From: Photobacterium phosphoreum
GTDB lineage: Bacteria > Pseudomonadota > Gammaproteobacteria > Enterobacterales > Vibrionaceae
Reading direction: 5' to 3'
Assembly (NCBI RefSeq): GCF_002954725.1
Contig: NZ_MSCQ01000001.1
Location: 945,604 to 1,009,603, forward strand
DNA: 64,000 nucleotides
The position numbers and the translations under genes are program-made. Below, piece after piece: positions 9,619 through 19,335 of this stretch. A model generated the notes under the pieces. That model was not told the DNA's origin and did no database searches. It saw only the letters and a program-made list of their open reading frames with translations. How positions within the stretch are numbered: the stretch's first letter is position 1; the number at the start of each line of letters is the position of its first letter.

Positions 9619-9771
9619 TGTTTAGCCGTCGAATGTAATTTGAGCCACAATGTAAGAAATATAGCCATATAAAATGTCATGGCTTTGTATGGTTGCTGTA
9701 AAGTGCTTGTGATGATGCTTAATGATGTGGATGACAGCAAAATGAAGTATTTATAACGTTTTGGTTTAAAT

Positions 9772-9803
9772 AAAGAAAAAGGCTAATAAATTATTAGCCT
9801 TGT
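9772..9803 (-). terminator. Intrinsic terminator after permease gene
   Basis: Near-perfect palindrome AAGGCTAATAA / TTATTAGCCTT, followed on the minus strand by TTTTTC. It lies just downstream of the permease stop. Confidence 0.8.
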
Positions 9804-9822
9804 CATGGTGCTGATTACGTTG

Positions 9823-11115
9823 TTACTGCGTAAGTGAATAAAAAATAGCAGAAATAGACATTAAACCAATAACAGTAACGAAAACATTACTAATTGAACC
9901 TGCATATTTTTTCATCGCTGGCACTTTCTTAATTGCATACATTGGCATGATAAACAATAACATCGCAATAATGGGTCCACCCAAGTTCTCAATCATACCT
10001 AAAATACTTGGGTTCAGTGTAGCAACGGCCCAAGTAGTAAGAAGCATAAATAAAGCAGTGAAACGATTAAGAGCCTTATCTGAAATAGTTTTATTCTTAT
10101 CTCGTGCGACTTTGTGAATAATACCATTTAAACCTTCACTTGCGCCTAAGTAGTGACCAAGGAACGATTTTGTTATGGCAATAATAGCCACAATCGGTGC
10201 GGCATAAGCAATAACAGGTGTATCAAAATGATTTGCAAGGTAAGTCAGAATAGAGGCATTTTGCGCTTTAGCTTCTATTAGGTTAGCAGGCGTTAAACTT
10301 AATACGCAACTACAAACAAAAAACATTACCGTAATGACCATCATAATATGGGCACGTAATAAAATACGAGAACCTTGACGCTCTGCGTTAGCACCATATT
10401 CTTTTTCTTTAGCCACCGCAAAGGAAGAGATAACCGGTGAATGGTTAAAAGAAAAGACCATTACAGGTAAGATCAACCATACCGCCAACATTACAGTATT
10501 AATGTTACCACCTTGAGGAATGATATCGGTGAAAATAGCATTGTTCCAATGAGGGACAAGATATAACGCAAGCATCAGTAAGACAGCAACAAAAGGGAAA
10601 ACTAAAATGCTCATCGCTTTTACGATCAGTTGCTCACCTAAACGAACAATGGCCATTAAAATCAGAATTAAGATCAAAGCCAAAATAGCACGAGCTGGTG
10701 GCTCAATACCTAATTGGTATTTCATGAAGCTTTCAACAGTATTGGTTAAAGCCACACTATAAACGAGTAAAATAGGGTAGATGGCAAAGAAATAGAGCAG
10801 AGTAATAATCTTCCCCATATTTTTACCAAAGTGTTCTTCAACAACATCCGTAATATCAGCACCAGGATTGGCACTTGATAGTACAAAGCGCATCATCGCT
10901 CGGTGAGCAAAGAATGTCATTGGTAACGCCAAAATCATCATCACGATGAGGGGAATTAAGCCACCAACGCCAGCATTAATCGGTAAAAACAAAGTGCCAG
11001 CACCAACTGCTGTACCATATAAACCTAGCATCCATACAGTATCACTTTTACTCCAGCCGAGATTTTGGGTTTTTTCGGCAGTTGTTGCAGTTGTTTTTTG
11101 TTGTGCGGTGCCCAT
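9823..11115 (-). CDS. HAAAP-family amino acid permease (serine/threonine type)
   Basis: 430 aa from the chosen start at 11115, where GGAGA lies eight bases before ATG (MGTAQQ). A longer frame to 11193 has no ribosome site. About eleven hydrophobic segments are visible. GTAVGAGTLFLPINAG near the N-terminus is the hydroxy/aromatic amino acid permease signature, close to SdaC. It probably takes up serine or threonine with a cation. No serine deaminase gene is adjacent, so the substrate is inferred from family only. Confidence 0.8.
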   Translation of the reverse strand: MGTAQQKTTATTAEKTQNLGWSKSDTVWMLGLYGTAVGAGTLFLPINAGVGGLIPLIVMMILALPMTFFAHRAMMRFVLSSANPGADITDVVEEHFGKNMGKIITLLYFFAIYPILLVYSVALTNTVESFMKYQLGIEPPARAILALILILILMAIVRLGEQLIVKAMSILVFPFVAVLLMLALYLVPHWNNAIFTDIIPQGGNINTVMLAVWLILPVMVFSFNHSPVISSFAVAKEKEYGANAERQGSRILLRAHIMMVITVMFFVCSCVLSLTPANLIEAKAQNASILTYLANHFDTPVIAYAAPIVAIIAITKSFLGHYLGASEGLNGIIHKVARDKNKTISDKALNRFTALFMLLTTWAVATLNPSILGMIENLGGPIIAMLLFIMPMYAIKKVPAMKKYAGSISNVFVTVIGLMSISAIFYSLTQ

Positions 11116-11598
11116 GATGGACATCTCCTTTATTTTCTTTTCAGTTAATGTGTATTGAATAAATTGAGTCGCACAACAAGCGATATACAACAATTGTATT
11201 ATCGTAAAAATGAACGTTCCGTGATCGTATAAGCATATCCGTATTAGCTATCGTTGCTGTTGCTCTTTATCCTAAATTTGTTAATAACAGAGAATGAAAA
11301 ATAATTAACCATTATTGAAGTGCGTGAATTATAGGGTATAAGCATGCTTCGCAACAATTTTTGCAAATAAAAAAATTCCGTTTGCTTAAAAAGTATGCTT
11401 GGTTGTAAGTAAGGTGTTGGTGATGTTGTATTGTGGTTTATAGAATGGTTGTGTATGTAGAGGTGTTGTTTTGTTAGTGTGTGATTTTATATTTGTATGA
11501 CGTATTTTGATATAACAGTAAAGTATAAACTTAATGACTACAGTTTAAATGTTGTTGGATTTTTTAAATAAACTCAAAAATAGTTGAGCGTTTAAGGC
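11116..11598. other. Intergenic region upstream of permease
   Basis: About 480 bases without a credible gene. It should hold the permease promoter. No operator, riboswitch or repeat was recognised. Confidence 0.5.
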
Positions 11599-11630
11599 AA
11601 AAAAAAGGAAGCGTAGATACGCTTCCCTTA
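11599..11630 (-). terminator. Intrinsic terminator after yajQ
   Basis: On the minus strand, stem GGAAGCGTA / TACGCTTCC with a two-base loop, then eight T. Confidence 0.9.
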
Positions 11631-11645
11631 TGATATTAACCGTAA

Positions 11646-12128
11646 TTAATCACGGAAATTATCAAATTGGAATGGCTGACCAAGATCTTGAGCACGAACC
11701 AGTGCCATAGTTGCTTGCAAATCATCACGCTTTTTAGCTGTTACACGTAACTTTTCACCTTGAATAGCCACTTGAACTTTTAATTTCGCATCTTTAATTG
11801 CTTTAACGAGTTTTTTAGCATTAGTGGTTTCAACACCTTGCTTAAATTCAATATTCTGTGACGCTGTTTTGCCTGAGAAATTGATTGATTTACGCTCAAG
11901 CGCATTGGCATCAACACCACGTTTAGCAAGGTTACCACGTAAAATCGCCACAATCTGATCAAGTTGAAATTCTGATTCTGAAGTGATTTTTACGATTTCT
12001 TTGTTTAACTCTACGTTGGCTTCAACACCACGAAAATCAAAGCGAGTGCTAATTTCTCGGATTGAATTCTCTACCGCATTTTTGATTTCTACGGTATCTA
12101 CTTCGGAAATAATATCAAAACATGGCAT
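11646..12128 (-). CDS. yajQ: YajQ family nucleotide-binding protein
   Basis: 160 aa, full length, with the family start [11 protein letters not shown] and end [15 protein letters not shown]. Two ferredoxin-like halves are expected. Xanthomonas and Pseudomonas members bind cyclic-di-GMP and act as transcription co-regulators; E. coli YajQ binds nucleotides. It is monocistronic with a strong terminator. A link to biofilm control here is only a possibility. Confidence 0.92.
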   Translation of the reverse strand: MPCFDIISEVDTVEIKNAVENSIREISTRFDFRGVEANVELNKEIVKITSESEFQLDQIVAILRGNLAKRGVDANALERKSINFSGKTASQNIEFKQGVETTNAKKLVKAIKDAKLKVQVAIQGEKLRVTAKKRDDLQATMALVRAQDLGQPFQFDNFRD

Positions 12129-12266
12129 GTTATTGGCCTCTAATCTGAAGATGGGAAATATATCCCGTTATAAATTAACGCGTACATTATACCGTTAATT
12201 TATAACGAGAGGAAAGGAGCAACAATATCTTGGTGCGCCTTTATTGTATTAAGATGTTAAGCGGAA

Positions 12267-13325
12267 TTATGCGTTAGCGTCTTTAATCGCACCAGCCAGC
12301 ATATCAAGCATCACCAACGTATCATTCCAATCGATACATGGATCTGTGATTGATTTACCGTAGACCAGTTCGTTTTCTTTACCGCTGATCACCGCTTGAT
12401 TACCTTCTTCAATAAAGCTTTCAGCCATAATGCCAGCAATAGAGCGGCTGCCATTACGAATTTGGTTACAAATATCAGCCGTTACATCAAGCTGGCGTTT
12501 GTGTTGTTTTTGACAATTACCGTGGCTGAAATCAACAATTAACTTTGGCGTTAACTCAAATTCAGTTAAAGCGGCGCACGCTGTCGCAATATCTTGTGGG
12601 TGGTAATTGGGCATTTTGCCGCCACGAAGAATAATATGACCATATGGATTACCAGAGGTGCGATAAATCGTCATTTGACCATTTTTATCTGGCGAACAGA
12701 ATAAATGTGATGCACGAGTCGCTCGAATAGCGTCAATGGCAATTTTAATATTGCCATCAGTACCATTTTTAAAGCCAACAGGGCATGACAATGCTGATGC
12801 CATTTCACGGTGGATCTGAGATTCAGTGGTGCGGGCACCAATGGCTCCCCATGTGATAAGGTCAGCAATATATTGACCGGTGATCATATCTAAAAATTCA
12901 GTCGCGGTAGGTAGCCCCAACGCATTAATATCAATTAATAGTTTACGTGCTTTATGCAAACCAGCAGCAAGATCAAGGCTGCCATCAAGATGTGGATCGG
13001 AGACTAGACCTTTCCAACCCACAACGGTACGCGGCTTTTCAAAATAAGTACGCATAACGATAAAGAGTTGGTCTTTATATATTTCTTGTACAGCAGCAAG
13101 GCGTTTCGCATAGTCAAGCGCAGCATCAGTGTCATGAATTGAACATGGACCTACAATCACCAAAAGACGTGAATCTTTACCTGATAGGATAGCTTCAACT
13201 TGCTTACGTGCGTTATCAACATGCGCAGCAATAGCATCTGTCATTGGTGAGGCTGTTTCTACTTCTGCTGGGGTCGGCATTCGGCCGAGACTCATTGTGC
13301 GAAGTTCATCTGTTTTCATTGGCAT
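12267..13325 (-). CDS. aroH: DAHP synthase, class I (AroH-like)
   Basis: 352 aa from ATG 13325 (MPMKTDELRT). A longer frame reaches 13412 but its extra N-terminus is unlike the family. It condenses PEP and erythrose 4-phosphate in the first shikimate step. Key motifs are GPCSIHD, YFEKPRT, GWKGL, GARTTESQIHRE, GFKNGTDG and DFSHGNCQKQH. The N-terminus and the segment around QMTIYRTSGNPYGHI resemble Trp-sensitive AroH more than AroG or AroF. No TrpR or TyrR box was recognised upstream. Confidence 0.88.
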   Translation of the reverse strand: MPMKTDELRTMSLGRMPTPAEVETASPMTDAIAAHVDNARKQVEAILSGKDSRLLVIVGPCSIHDTDAALDYAKRLAAVQEIYKDQLFIVMRTYFEKPRTVVGWKGLVSDPHLDGSLDLAAGLHKARKLLIDINALGLPTATEFLDMITGQYIADLITWGAIGARTTESQIHREMASALSCPVGFKNGTDGNIKIAIDAIRATRASHLFCSPDKNGQMTIYRTSGNPYGHIILRGGKMPNYHPQDIATACAALTEFELTPKLIVDFSHGNCQKQHKRQLDVTADICNQIRNGSRSIAGIMAESFIEEGNQAVISGKENELVYGKSITDPCIDWNDTLVMLDMLAGAIKDANA

Positions 13326-13643
13326 AATAGTTTGCCTACCTTGGTATCTCTGTAATAACCCCGTTAAGATAGCCCAAATCATCGTTGGAATAAACCAAAC
13401 TTGTGATAACAAATAGGTTTTTAATGAGTGACAGCGGCTATTAATCGCTGAAATGGTGATTTAGCATGCAAATATTACTATTCATAAACCTAGTGGCATA
13501 TGTCAATAACGTTGACTAATTGTTAGCAAATAACGTTTTGTTCTTGCTTGAAAATTAAACACGCAGTAAGGTCAAGAGAGAGTTATTTAATGGATTGATA
13601 GTAATAGACATCAGTCTTTTTAACATGGATGTATAGGTGGTGT
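13326..13643. other. Divergent intergenic region aroH / pps-like gene
   Basis: About 320 bases holding both promoters. No clear regulator site was found. Confidence 0.5.
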
Positions 13644-14441
13644 ATGACAACACAAACAGAATTAAAGCTTGCAACAACAACCGTATTACGTAATGCACAA
13701 CAACTAACGACACTGAGTAATGAAGGTATCGGGCTTGTATCATTAGATGATCTTATTGCAACCGCGATTGGTATCCATCCATTAGTTTTTACTCAGCAAA
13801 GTGCTTTATCGCAACAAACCCAACAAGCACTACAACAAAAAATAGACGATCAATATGGTCAGCAGACAGTAGCGTTAGCTGAATATTACGTTGCGATGCT
13901 AACTGAGTTATTAGTGTCGGCCGCGAGACAACAAGGTGATGCATCATTAAAAGTGCAATTGGCCGGAGCTTATTCAGAATGTCGACGTCAATTATTAGGT
14001 GCTGAATTAGAAACTTTAGAAAGTAATCCGCAATTAGGTTTACGCGGTGTCAGCTTTTGTGCGGATGCTAATTATAGACCGAGTTTTGCTTTACAATGTG
14101 AAGCCATTAAGCGCGCTCGCGCAACGGTTGGTGGCGGTAATATTGAACTGGTAGTGCCATTTGTGCGCACATTCAGTGAAGCAGCAACGATGATTGACCT
14201 TCTTGCTGAACAAGGTTTGTGCCGAGGTGCTAATGGCTTAAAAGTCCACATGTTGTGTTCTGTGCCAGCGAATGCTTTATTAGCAGATACCTTTATTCAT
14301 TATTTTGATGGTTTTGTCGTAGATGTTGAGCAACTTGCACAATTGGCATTAGGGCAAGATTTTGTTAATCCACATTTTAATTATCGTGTTGATACTCAAA
14401 ATGATGCAGTTATTAAAAATGTGGTTAGCAGTAATAGGTAA
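13644..14441 (+). CDS. Stand-alone PEP synthase C-terminal-like domain protein
   Basis: 265 aa from ATG 13644, supported by AGGTGG just upstream. The C-terminal half aligns by eye with the PEP-binding TIM barrel of PpsA at 41300-43666: LGLRGVSF~[18 protein letters not shown]~[30 protein letters not shown]~[20 protein letters not shown], and NALLADTFIHYFDGF~[15 protein letters not shown]. The ATP-grasp and phospho-histidine domains are absent. The frame stops early and the tail continues in another frame (next entry). It is divergent from DAHP synthase, a PEP-using enzyme. Its function is unknown. Confidence 0.7.
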   Translation: MTTQTELKLATTTVLRNAQQLTTLSNEGIGLVSLDDLIATAIGIHPLVFTQQSALSQQTQQALQQKIDDQYGQQTVALAEYYVAMLTELLVSAARQQGDASLKVQLAGAYSECRRQLLGAELETLESNPQLGLRGVSFCADANYRPSFALQCEAIKRARATVGGGNIELVVPFVRTFSEAATMIDLLAEQGLCRGANGLKVHMLCSVPANALLADTFIHYFDGFVVDVEQLAQLALGQDFVNPHFNYRVDTQNDAVIKNVVSSNR

Positions 14442-14541
14442 CACATCAAAAGATTGCGATATTTATTACAGTGCGATTGAACAATCACCGCGTTTGCAAC
14501 GATGGTTGGTTGATCATGAAGTCACCACTGTTATTTGCTAG
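14419..14541 (+). pseudogene. Out-of-frame tail of the PpsA-like gene
   Basis: Read +1 relative to the upstream gene, this stretch is open for 40 codons to TAG at 14539. It contains LQRWLVDHEVTTVIC, matching the PpsA tail [16 protein letters not shown]. The distance from the shared NDAV motif to RWL is nearly that of PpsA. The frames meet at an A5 run (14414-14418), so a single-base frameshift is likely. Confidence 0.6.
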
Positions 14542-14581
14542 CAGTTAGCAGTTAGCAGTTAGCAGTTAGCAGTTAGCAGTT
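14540..14581 (+). repeat. Six tandem copies of heptamer AGCAGTT
   Basis: Six exact 7-bp units. The first begins inside the TAG that ends the out-of-frame tail. Copy number could change by slippage. Confidence 0.95.
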
Positions 14582-14612
14582 AGTGCTAATAATAACCACT
14601 GGTTAAGAATAT

Positions 14613-14655
14613 TAATCAGCACGATTAATTGTCATCGTGCTGATTTTCTTTTTCT
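14613..14655 (+). terminator. Intrinsic terminator, probably bidirectional
   Basis: Stem AATCAGCACGAT / ATCGTGCTGATT with an eight-base loop, then TTCTTTTTC. It lies between the converging PpsA-like and FUSC genes. Confidence 0.8.
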
Positions 14656-14718
14656 ATTCTTGGCTTTTTCTTATTGAGCTATTATTAGCGGGTCGCTAGT
14701 CAGCATTTGGTAACGGTA

Positions 14719-15753
14719 TTATTGATTAATGATCCGTAATTGAAGAATCAGTGCATCGAGTCGACTAATAAATTGACGAGTTAGCCAGAAATAGCCGTAA
14801 ATACCCAGAGCATTTGCAGTATCTGTCGGTGATATTTCTTCTACCATTGTCGGAAGGAGATTCATATCAGGTAATGCATCAATATCCGCTAAACTAGTAT
14901 GATTAACTGATGCTAGCTCTAATTGCGTTAAAATTGTAATAATATGTTGTTGATACAGCTTTAAGTCGGTTTGAGCCAGTAATTGACGGCGACTAATATC
15001 TGAACTCCAATGGGTTTCAATTAATTGTTCGGTAATACTAATTAATGTGCGTTGTACCGTTATAATAGTTCGATAATGTCCCGCTAACTTGTGTTTTTCT
15101 TTTTGGACGTTAGGTAATAGGATGATCATTTTCATATGTCGTTCTAACACTTCACGTTTCATCGAATTAAGTTGTTTAATACTCAGCATATGAGCAGAAG
15201 CATGGGCTTGATAAAGCTGACGTAATGCGCGTAAGTTTTGATTAAACAGTGTATTCCAGCCTGTAATTGCACGAATAGGCATTAACATTGAAAAGGCAAT
15301 CGCAATCAAACTACCAATTAAAATATTGGCTACTCGCCATAGCGCCACATTAACTTCTAATGCCGTATCACCTTGATAAGAAACAATAATTAATGTCATG
15401 ACGGCTAAAAAGAAGAAATAAATATTCTTACCGTAAGATTTTAGTGACAGTAAGAATACCCATGCCAACATCCACACCGGTATTAGATAATCAAGATGGT
15501 GGGGGAATAAGACCGTTAACAGCCCTAATAAAGCCCCTAATAATGTGCCGCCAATACGCTGAAAACCTTTGTAAACAATGGCGCCAGCATAAGGTTGCAT
15601 CATAACCACGACCACGGTAACCGGTCCCCACATTGAATGTGGAACGTGGACGACAGAATAAAAGGCAAGCGTAAAAGCTATGGCTAATGTTACCCGTAAA
15701 GCATGAGAGAATTGCGCATGCGATATTAATAATGCTTTAAGACGTAAATACAT
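14719..15753 (-). CDS. FUSC-family inner membrane protein
   Basis: 344 aa. About six hydrophobic segments fill residues 15-165. The FUSC signature WGPVTVVVVMMQPYAGAIVYKGFQRIGGTLLGA lies around residues 42-76, cut here to its position and start. The rest is a cytoplasmic helical domain. Relatives (YccS, AaeB) are linked to efflux of aromatic acids, but the substrate here is unknown. About half the size of AaeB, it has a single membrane module. Confidence 0.75.
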   Translation of the reverse strand: MYLRLKALLISHAQFSHALRVTLAIAFTLAFYSVVHVPHSMWGPVTVVVVMMQPYAGAIVYKGFQRIGGTLLGALLGLLTVLFPHHLDYLIPVWMLAWVFLLSLKSYGKNIYFFFLAVMTLIIVSYQGDTALEVNVALWRVANILIGSLIAIAFSMLMPIRAITGWNTLFNQNLRALRQLYQAHASAHMLSIKQLNSMKREVLERHMKMIILLPNVQKEKHKLAGHYRTIITVQRTLISITEQLIETHWSSDISRRQLLAQTDLKLYQQHIITILTQLELASVNHTSLADIDALPDMNLLPTMVEEISPTDTANALGIYGYFWLTRQFISRLDALILQLRIINQ

Positions 15754-15849
15754 GGCGCAGCCTATAGCGATTCAATAAAAGAATATGATTATGAGTTATC
15801 GGGTATTTTTTCATTATTGTTATTATTCCGCAATAGAATAATAGCGGTA

Positions 15850-16833
15850 TTATCGATGAATAACTTGGCGCGGGATCACTTCAATATTTGGCTCATAAGT
15901 CCCTTTAATGGCATTTAACGCCAGTGTTAACGCATGATCAGCAATAAGCTCAAATTGTTGTGACAGTGATTGTATTTTATTAGGTAAAAAATCCAGTAGG
16001 CGATTATCACCAAAGGTAGCTAAATAGGTATCACTCATCAGTTGAGGATTCTTAAGCAGACAATCAAGTACACCTTCAAATAAGGTATAAGATGTCGCTA
16101 AAATAGCATCAGGAAAACAATCATCATCAATCCATTGTTGAACAATTTGTTGGCCATTTTGTTGACTAAAATGCTCACCATAGCCAATCAGCGATGTTAT
16201 TGGTTTTTGATGACGTTCAATCGCGGCAATAAACCCTTGTTGGCGTTCTTTTGATACGCCAAGATCAACAACCGCACCCACTAAACCAATACTGTTAATT
16301 GGTTTATTTAATAACGATTGGGTGAGTTGATAAGCACCTTCTAAATCTTCACTGATCACCGAGACAAAAAATTCATCATCTAAGGCGCGGTCAATGGCAA
16401 TAACAGGGATGCCCTTAGCTTGAATTTTCCGATAAAAAGGGTGATCAGCCGCTAACGCACTGGCAACAATTAACGCATCAGTACGGCGACTTAATAGCAT
16501 ATCAGCCACTTTCATTTCAGTTTCAGGATCATCATCAGAGCAAGAGATGATCATTTGATAACCTGCTTTGCGTGCATTACGTTCTAATAACTTCGCAATT
16601 TTGGCATAACTGGTGTTTTCTAAATCAGGAATAATAAGCCCTAAAGAATGACTGTTACCGATACGCAATGATGTCGCTGCATGATCGGGGCGATAGTCAT
16701 GTTCTTCAACAACCGCCATTACCTTTAGTTGGGTTTTCTCACTAATACGATATTGTTTTGCTTTACCGTTAATGACGTAACTTGCCGTCGTGCGAGAAAC
16801 ACCCGCGAGTTTTGCAATTTCATCCAATGTCAT
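15850..16833 (-). CDS. cra: Cra/FruR catabolite repressor-activator (LacI family)
   Basis: 327 aa. An N-terminal LacI helix-turn-helix (TLDEIAKLAGVSRTTASYVI) is followed by the Cra hinge and a periplasmic-binding-like sugar-phosphate domain. It is nearly the length of E. coli Cra (334). The known effector is fructose 1-phosphate, which releases Cra from DNA. It is divergent from fruBKA, with three Cra-type palindromes between. A FruR restricted to this operon rather than global Cra is possible. Confidence 0.9.
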   Translation of the reverse strand: MTLDEIAKLAGVSRTTASYVINGKAKQYRISEKTQLKVMAVVEEHDYRPDHAATSLRIGNSHSLGLIIPDLENTSYAKIAKLLERNARKAGYQMIISCSDDDPETEMKVADMLLSRRTDALIVASALAADHPFYRKIQAKGIPVIAIDRALDDEFFVSVISEDLEGAYQLTQSLLNKPINSIGLVGAVVDLGVSKERQQGFIAAIERHQKPITSLIGYGEHFSQQNGQQIVQQWIDDDCFPDAILATSYTLFEGVLDCLLKNPQLMSDTYLATFGDNRLLDFLPNKIQSLSQQFELIADHALTLALNAIKGTYEPNIEVIPRQVIHR

Positions 16834-16916
16834 GGCGCTTATCCATTGTTAAGAAGCTAATTTTGTGCACTTGATCATATATTGATAGAGCGTATGCTTT
16901 ACACGTTTGCAATTCT

Positions 16917-16932
16917 AGCTGAAACGATTCAG
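16917..16932. promoter_or_regulatory. Cra operator 1
   Basis: AGCTGAAACGATTCAG matches the Cra consensus (TGAAWCSNT core) and lies in the cra-fruB intergenic region. Confidence 0.85.
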
Positions 16933-16938
16933 TATGCA

Positions 16939-16955
16939 AGCTGAAAGGTTTCAGC
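16939..16955. promoter_or_regulatory. Cra operator 2
   Basis: AGCTGAAAGGTTTCAGC, a more symmetrical variant, 22 bases from operator 1 (two helical turns), so the sites face the same side of the DNA. Confidence 0.8.
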
Positions 16956-17027
16956 AATAGGTTAAAGCAACATTTGAAGTGGATAAAAAGTGTAGCGCGA
17001 GGATCGCGTCTTTTTTATTTCCCTTTT

Positions 17028-17045
17028 AGCTGAAACGATTCAGCT
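17028..17045. promoter_or_regulatory. Cra operator 3, proximal to fruB
   Basis: AGCTGAAACGATTCAGCT, a strong match about 115 bases before the fruB start. Three sites suggest cooperative or looping repression. Confidence 0.85.
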
Positions 17046-17158
17046 ATTGATAAGAGAGTATTGTTTATTGTTATTAAACGGATTGCGCTTATCAATAGCT
17101 TTAATGAACAGCATTATAAATAGCAATAATCTCACAGAGTATTGAATCGGAGAATTAC

Positions 17159-18277
17159 ATGTTATCACTGTCTAAAAATGATATTACGATGCAGCAAATA
17201 GCATCGAACAAACAAGACGCAATTAAAGCGTTGGCGGCTGATCTTGAAGCAACAGGATTGGTACAGACAGGGTATGTCAATGGGATGCTTGCTCGTGAAC
17301 AACAAAATTCCACTTATCTGGGTAATGGCATTGCGATCCCACATGGCACCACTGAAACCCGCGATTTAGTTAATCATACGGGGGTGAAAATTCACCATTT
17401 CCCACAGGGTGTGCCATGGGGGAATGATCAAACGGCTTATATTGCCATCGGTATTGCGGCTAAATCAGATGAACACTTAGGTATTTTAAAACAGTTAACC
17501 AAAGTGTTATCAGCTGATGGAATGGAAGAGAAGTTGCGCCGCTGTGAATCTGAGCAAGCGATCATTGCATTACTTAATGGCGATGAGCAGCAAGAAGCGG
17601 AATGTAATCCAGAGCTTATTTTACAGCAATTTCCAGCGCAAGATTTATTGCAGTTAACTGCGGTAGCGGCAGGATTAATTAAATACCAAGGTTTTGCAGA
17701 AACAGCCACCGTAACGGATGCGATTAATCAAGGTGCGACCTATTTAGGTCAAGGCTTGTGGTTGGTGAAAAGCAATAAACAAGTAAAACGTACTGCGATT
17801 GCTGTGGTAACACCTCAAGTTCCGTTTGAAGAATTAGGACATCCTGTTGCTGGCATGATCATGGTGGCAGCCAATAATATGGCGCATAAAGCCAATCTTG
17901 AGCACCTCACTAATTTGATCTCTCAAGGCAAAATTGGTCAATGGTTAGCATCATCAGCACAAGAGATGGTAACGGCACTGACACAAGCGAGTTTAGAAGG
18001 TAGCCAAGCTACATTTGCGATTCGAAATCCACATGGTTTACATGCTCGTCCAGGCGCAATGTTGGTTAATACCACTAAAAAATTCGATGCCAATATTCAA
18101 GTGGTTAATATCACCAGCGACAGTAAACCTGTTAACGCAAAAAGCTTAATGAAAGTGATTGGTCTCGGGGTGAAATGTGGTCATGAACTGCAATTTACCG
18201 CCCAAGGCAGTGATGCTGAAGCGGCATTAACCGCAATCGGTCAGGCTATTGCTGATGGATTAGGCGAGAAACTATAA
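17159..18277 (+). CDS. fruB: Fructose PTS diphosphoryl-transfer protein FruB (EIIA-HPr)
   Basis: 372 aa. An EIIA-Fru domain (about 1-145) has phospho-His62 in AIPHG. A linker domain follows, then a C-terminal HPr domain (about 283-372) with phospho-His295 in GLHARPGAM. It relays phosphate from enzyme I to FruA during fructose uptake. First gene of fruBKA, with GGAG before ATG. The usual HPr regulatory serine region is present but was not resolved. Confidence 0.95.
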   Translation: MLSLSKNDITMQQIASNKQDAIKALAADLEATGLVQTGYVNGMLAREQQNSTYLGNGIAIPHGTTETRDLVNHTGVKIHHFPQGVPWGNDQTAYIAIGIAAKSDEHLGILKQLTKVLSADGMEEKLRRCESEQAIIALLNGDEQQEAECNPELILQQFPAQDLLQLTAVAAGLIKYQGFAETATVTDAINQGATYLGQGLWLVKSNKQVKRTAIAVVTPQVPFEELGHPVAGMIMVAANNMAHKANLEHLTNLISQGKIGQWLASSAQEMVTALTQASLEGSQATFAIRNPHGLHARPGAMLVNTTKKFDANIQVVNITSDSKPVNAKSLMKVIGLGVKCGHELQFTAQGSDAEAALTAIGQAIADGLGEKL

Positions 18278-18287
18278 GGGCGTCGTT

Positions 18288-19268
18288 ATGACTATTCCAA
18301 CAACTTATTTAGAGACAACCACTATGCACCAAGCAGTAAAACCTAAAGTCGTCACCGTTACCTTGAACCCTGCATTGGATTTAACGGGAAGTTTAGCGAC
18401 GATTGCATTAGGCAGTGTCAATGTGGTCGATAAGGGTAGTCTGCATCCTGCGGGTAAAGGGGTTAACGTTGCCAAAGTATTAGCCGAGCTTGGTGCTGAT
18501 GTAACGGTGACAGGTTTATTAGGTGCTGATAACCAAGAACCTTTTTGCCAATTGTTTGAGAAAATGGGCGCGACAGATAAATTTGTTCGTGTAGCTGGCG
18601 CAAACCGTATTAACGTCAAATTGGTCGAAAAAAACGGCCAAGTAAGTGATATTAATTTTCCTAGCGTAGCGGTAACGGCTGCCAATATCTTAGCATTCGA
18701 AAAAACATTATTTGAATTAGCGGTTACACATGATGTGTTTGTGATTGCGGGTAGTTTACCACAAGGTATTACTCCTGAAATGTGCGCTAACTGGTTAGAA
18801 AAGCTGCATAAATTAGGCAAGAAAGTGTTGTTTGATAGCAGTAAAACAGCATTGGACGCGGGCTTAGATGCACACCCATGGCTTGTAAAACCCAACGATG
18901 AAGAATTGGCTGAGTGGGCAGGAAAAGCATTAGAGACTCAACAACAGTGCATGGAAGTCGCGGAACAAATCGCAACCAAAGGCATTGCTAATGTCGTGGT
19001 ATCACTGGGTGCGAAAGGGGTGATGTGGTTCAACCATGAAGGGTGGCTACATGCTCAACCACCAAAAATGGATGTTGTCAGCACTGTTGGCGCAGGCGAT
19101 ACCTTAGTCGCAGGGTTATGCTGGGGCGAGCTTAATCAACATTCAAAAGCGCAGTCATTACAATTTGCTACCGCGCTTTCAGCGTATGCCGTTACTCAAG
19201 TGGGTGTTGGCGTTAAAGATATCAGTAAAGTAAATAGCATTGCCCAAGACGTTATTTTAACTCAATAA
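18288..19268 (+). CDS. fruK: 1-phosphofructokinase FruK
   Basis: 326 aa PfkB/ribokinase-type kinase making fructose 1,6-bisphosphate from fructose 1-phosphate. TLNPALDLTG and GKGVNVAKVL are at the N-terminus, and the catalytic GAGDTLVAG is near the C-terminus. It starts 10 bases after fruB; AAGG supports 18288. An inner ATG at 18324 would give a start more like E. coli FruK. By consuming fructose 1-phosphate it also ends the Cra-inducing signal. Confidence 0.95.
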   Translation: MTIPTTYLETTTMHQAVKPKVVTVTLNPALDLTGSLATIALGSVNVVDKGSLHPAGKGVNVAKVLAELGADVTVTGLLGADNQEPFCQLFEKMGATDKFVRVAGANRINVKLVEKNGQVSDINFPSVAVTAANILAFEKTLFELAVTHDVFVIAGSLPQGITPEMCANWLEKLHKLGKKVLFDSSKTALDAGLDAHPWLVKPNDEELAEWAGKALETQQQCMEVAEQIATKGIANVVVSLGAKGVMWFNHEGWLHAQPPKMDVVSTVGAGDTLVAGLCWGELNQHSKAQSLQFATALSAYAVTQVGVGVKDISKVNSIAQDVILTQ

Positions 19269-19335
19269 CTTAATTACATAATAGCTTAGCGACATAATAA
19301 TAAGAACGTGAAGCGTTATTGACCAAGGTATAAAT

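Noticed and set aside
18305-18895. 196-codon open frame opposite fruK
   Set aside because: Antisense shadow of a well-conserved kinase gene, with no ribosome site or family match.
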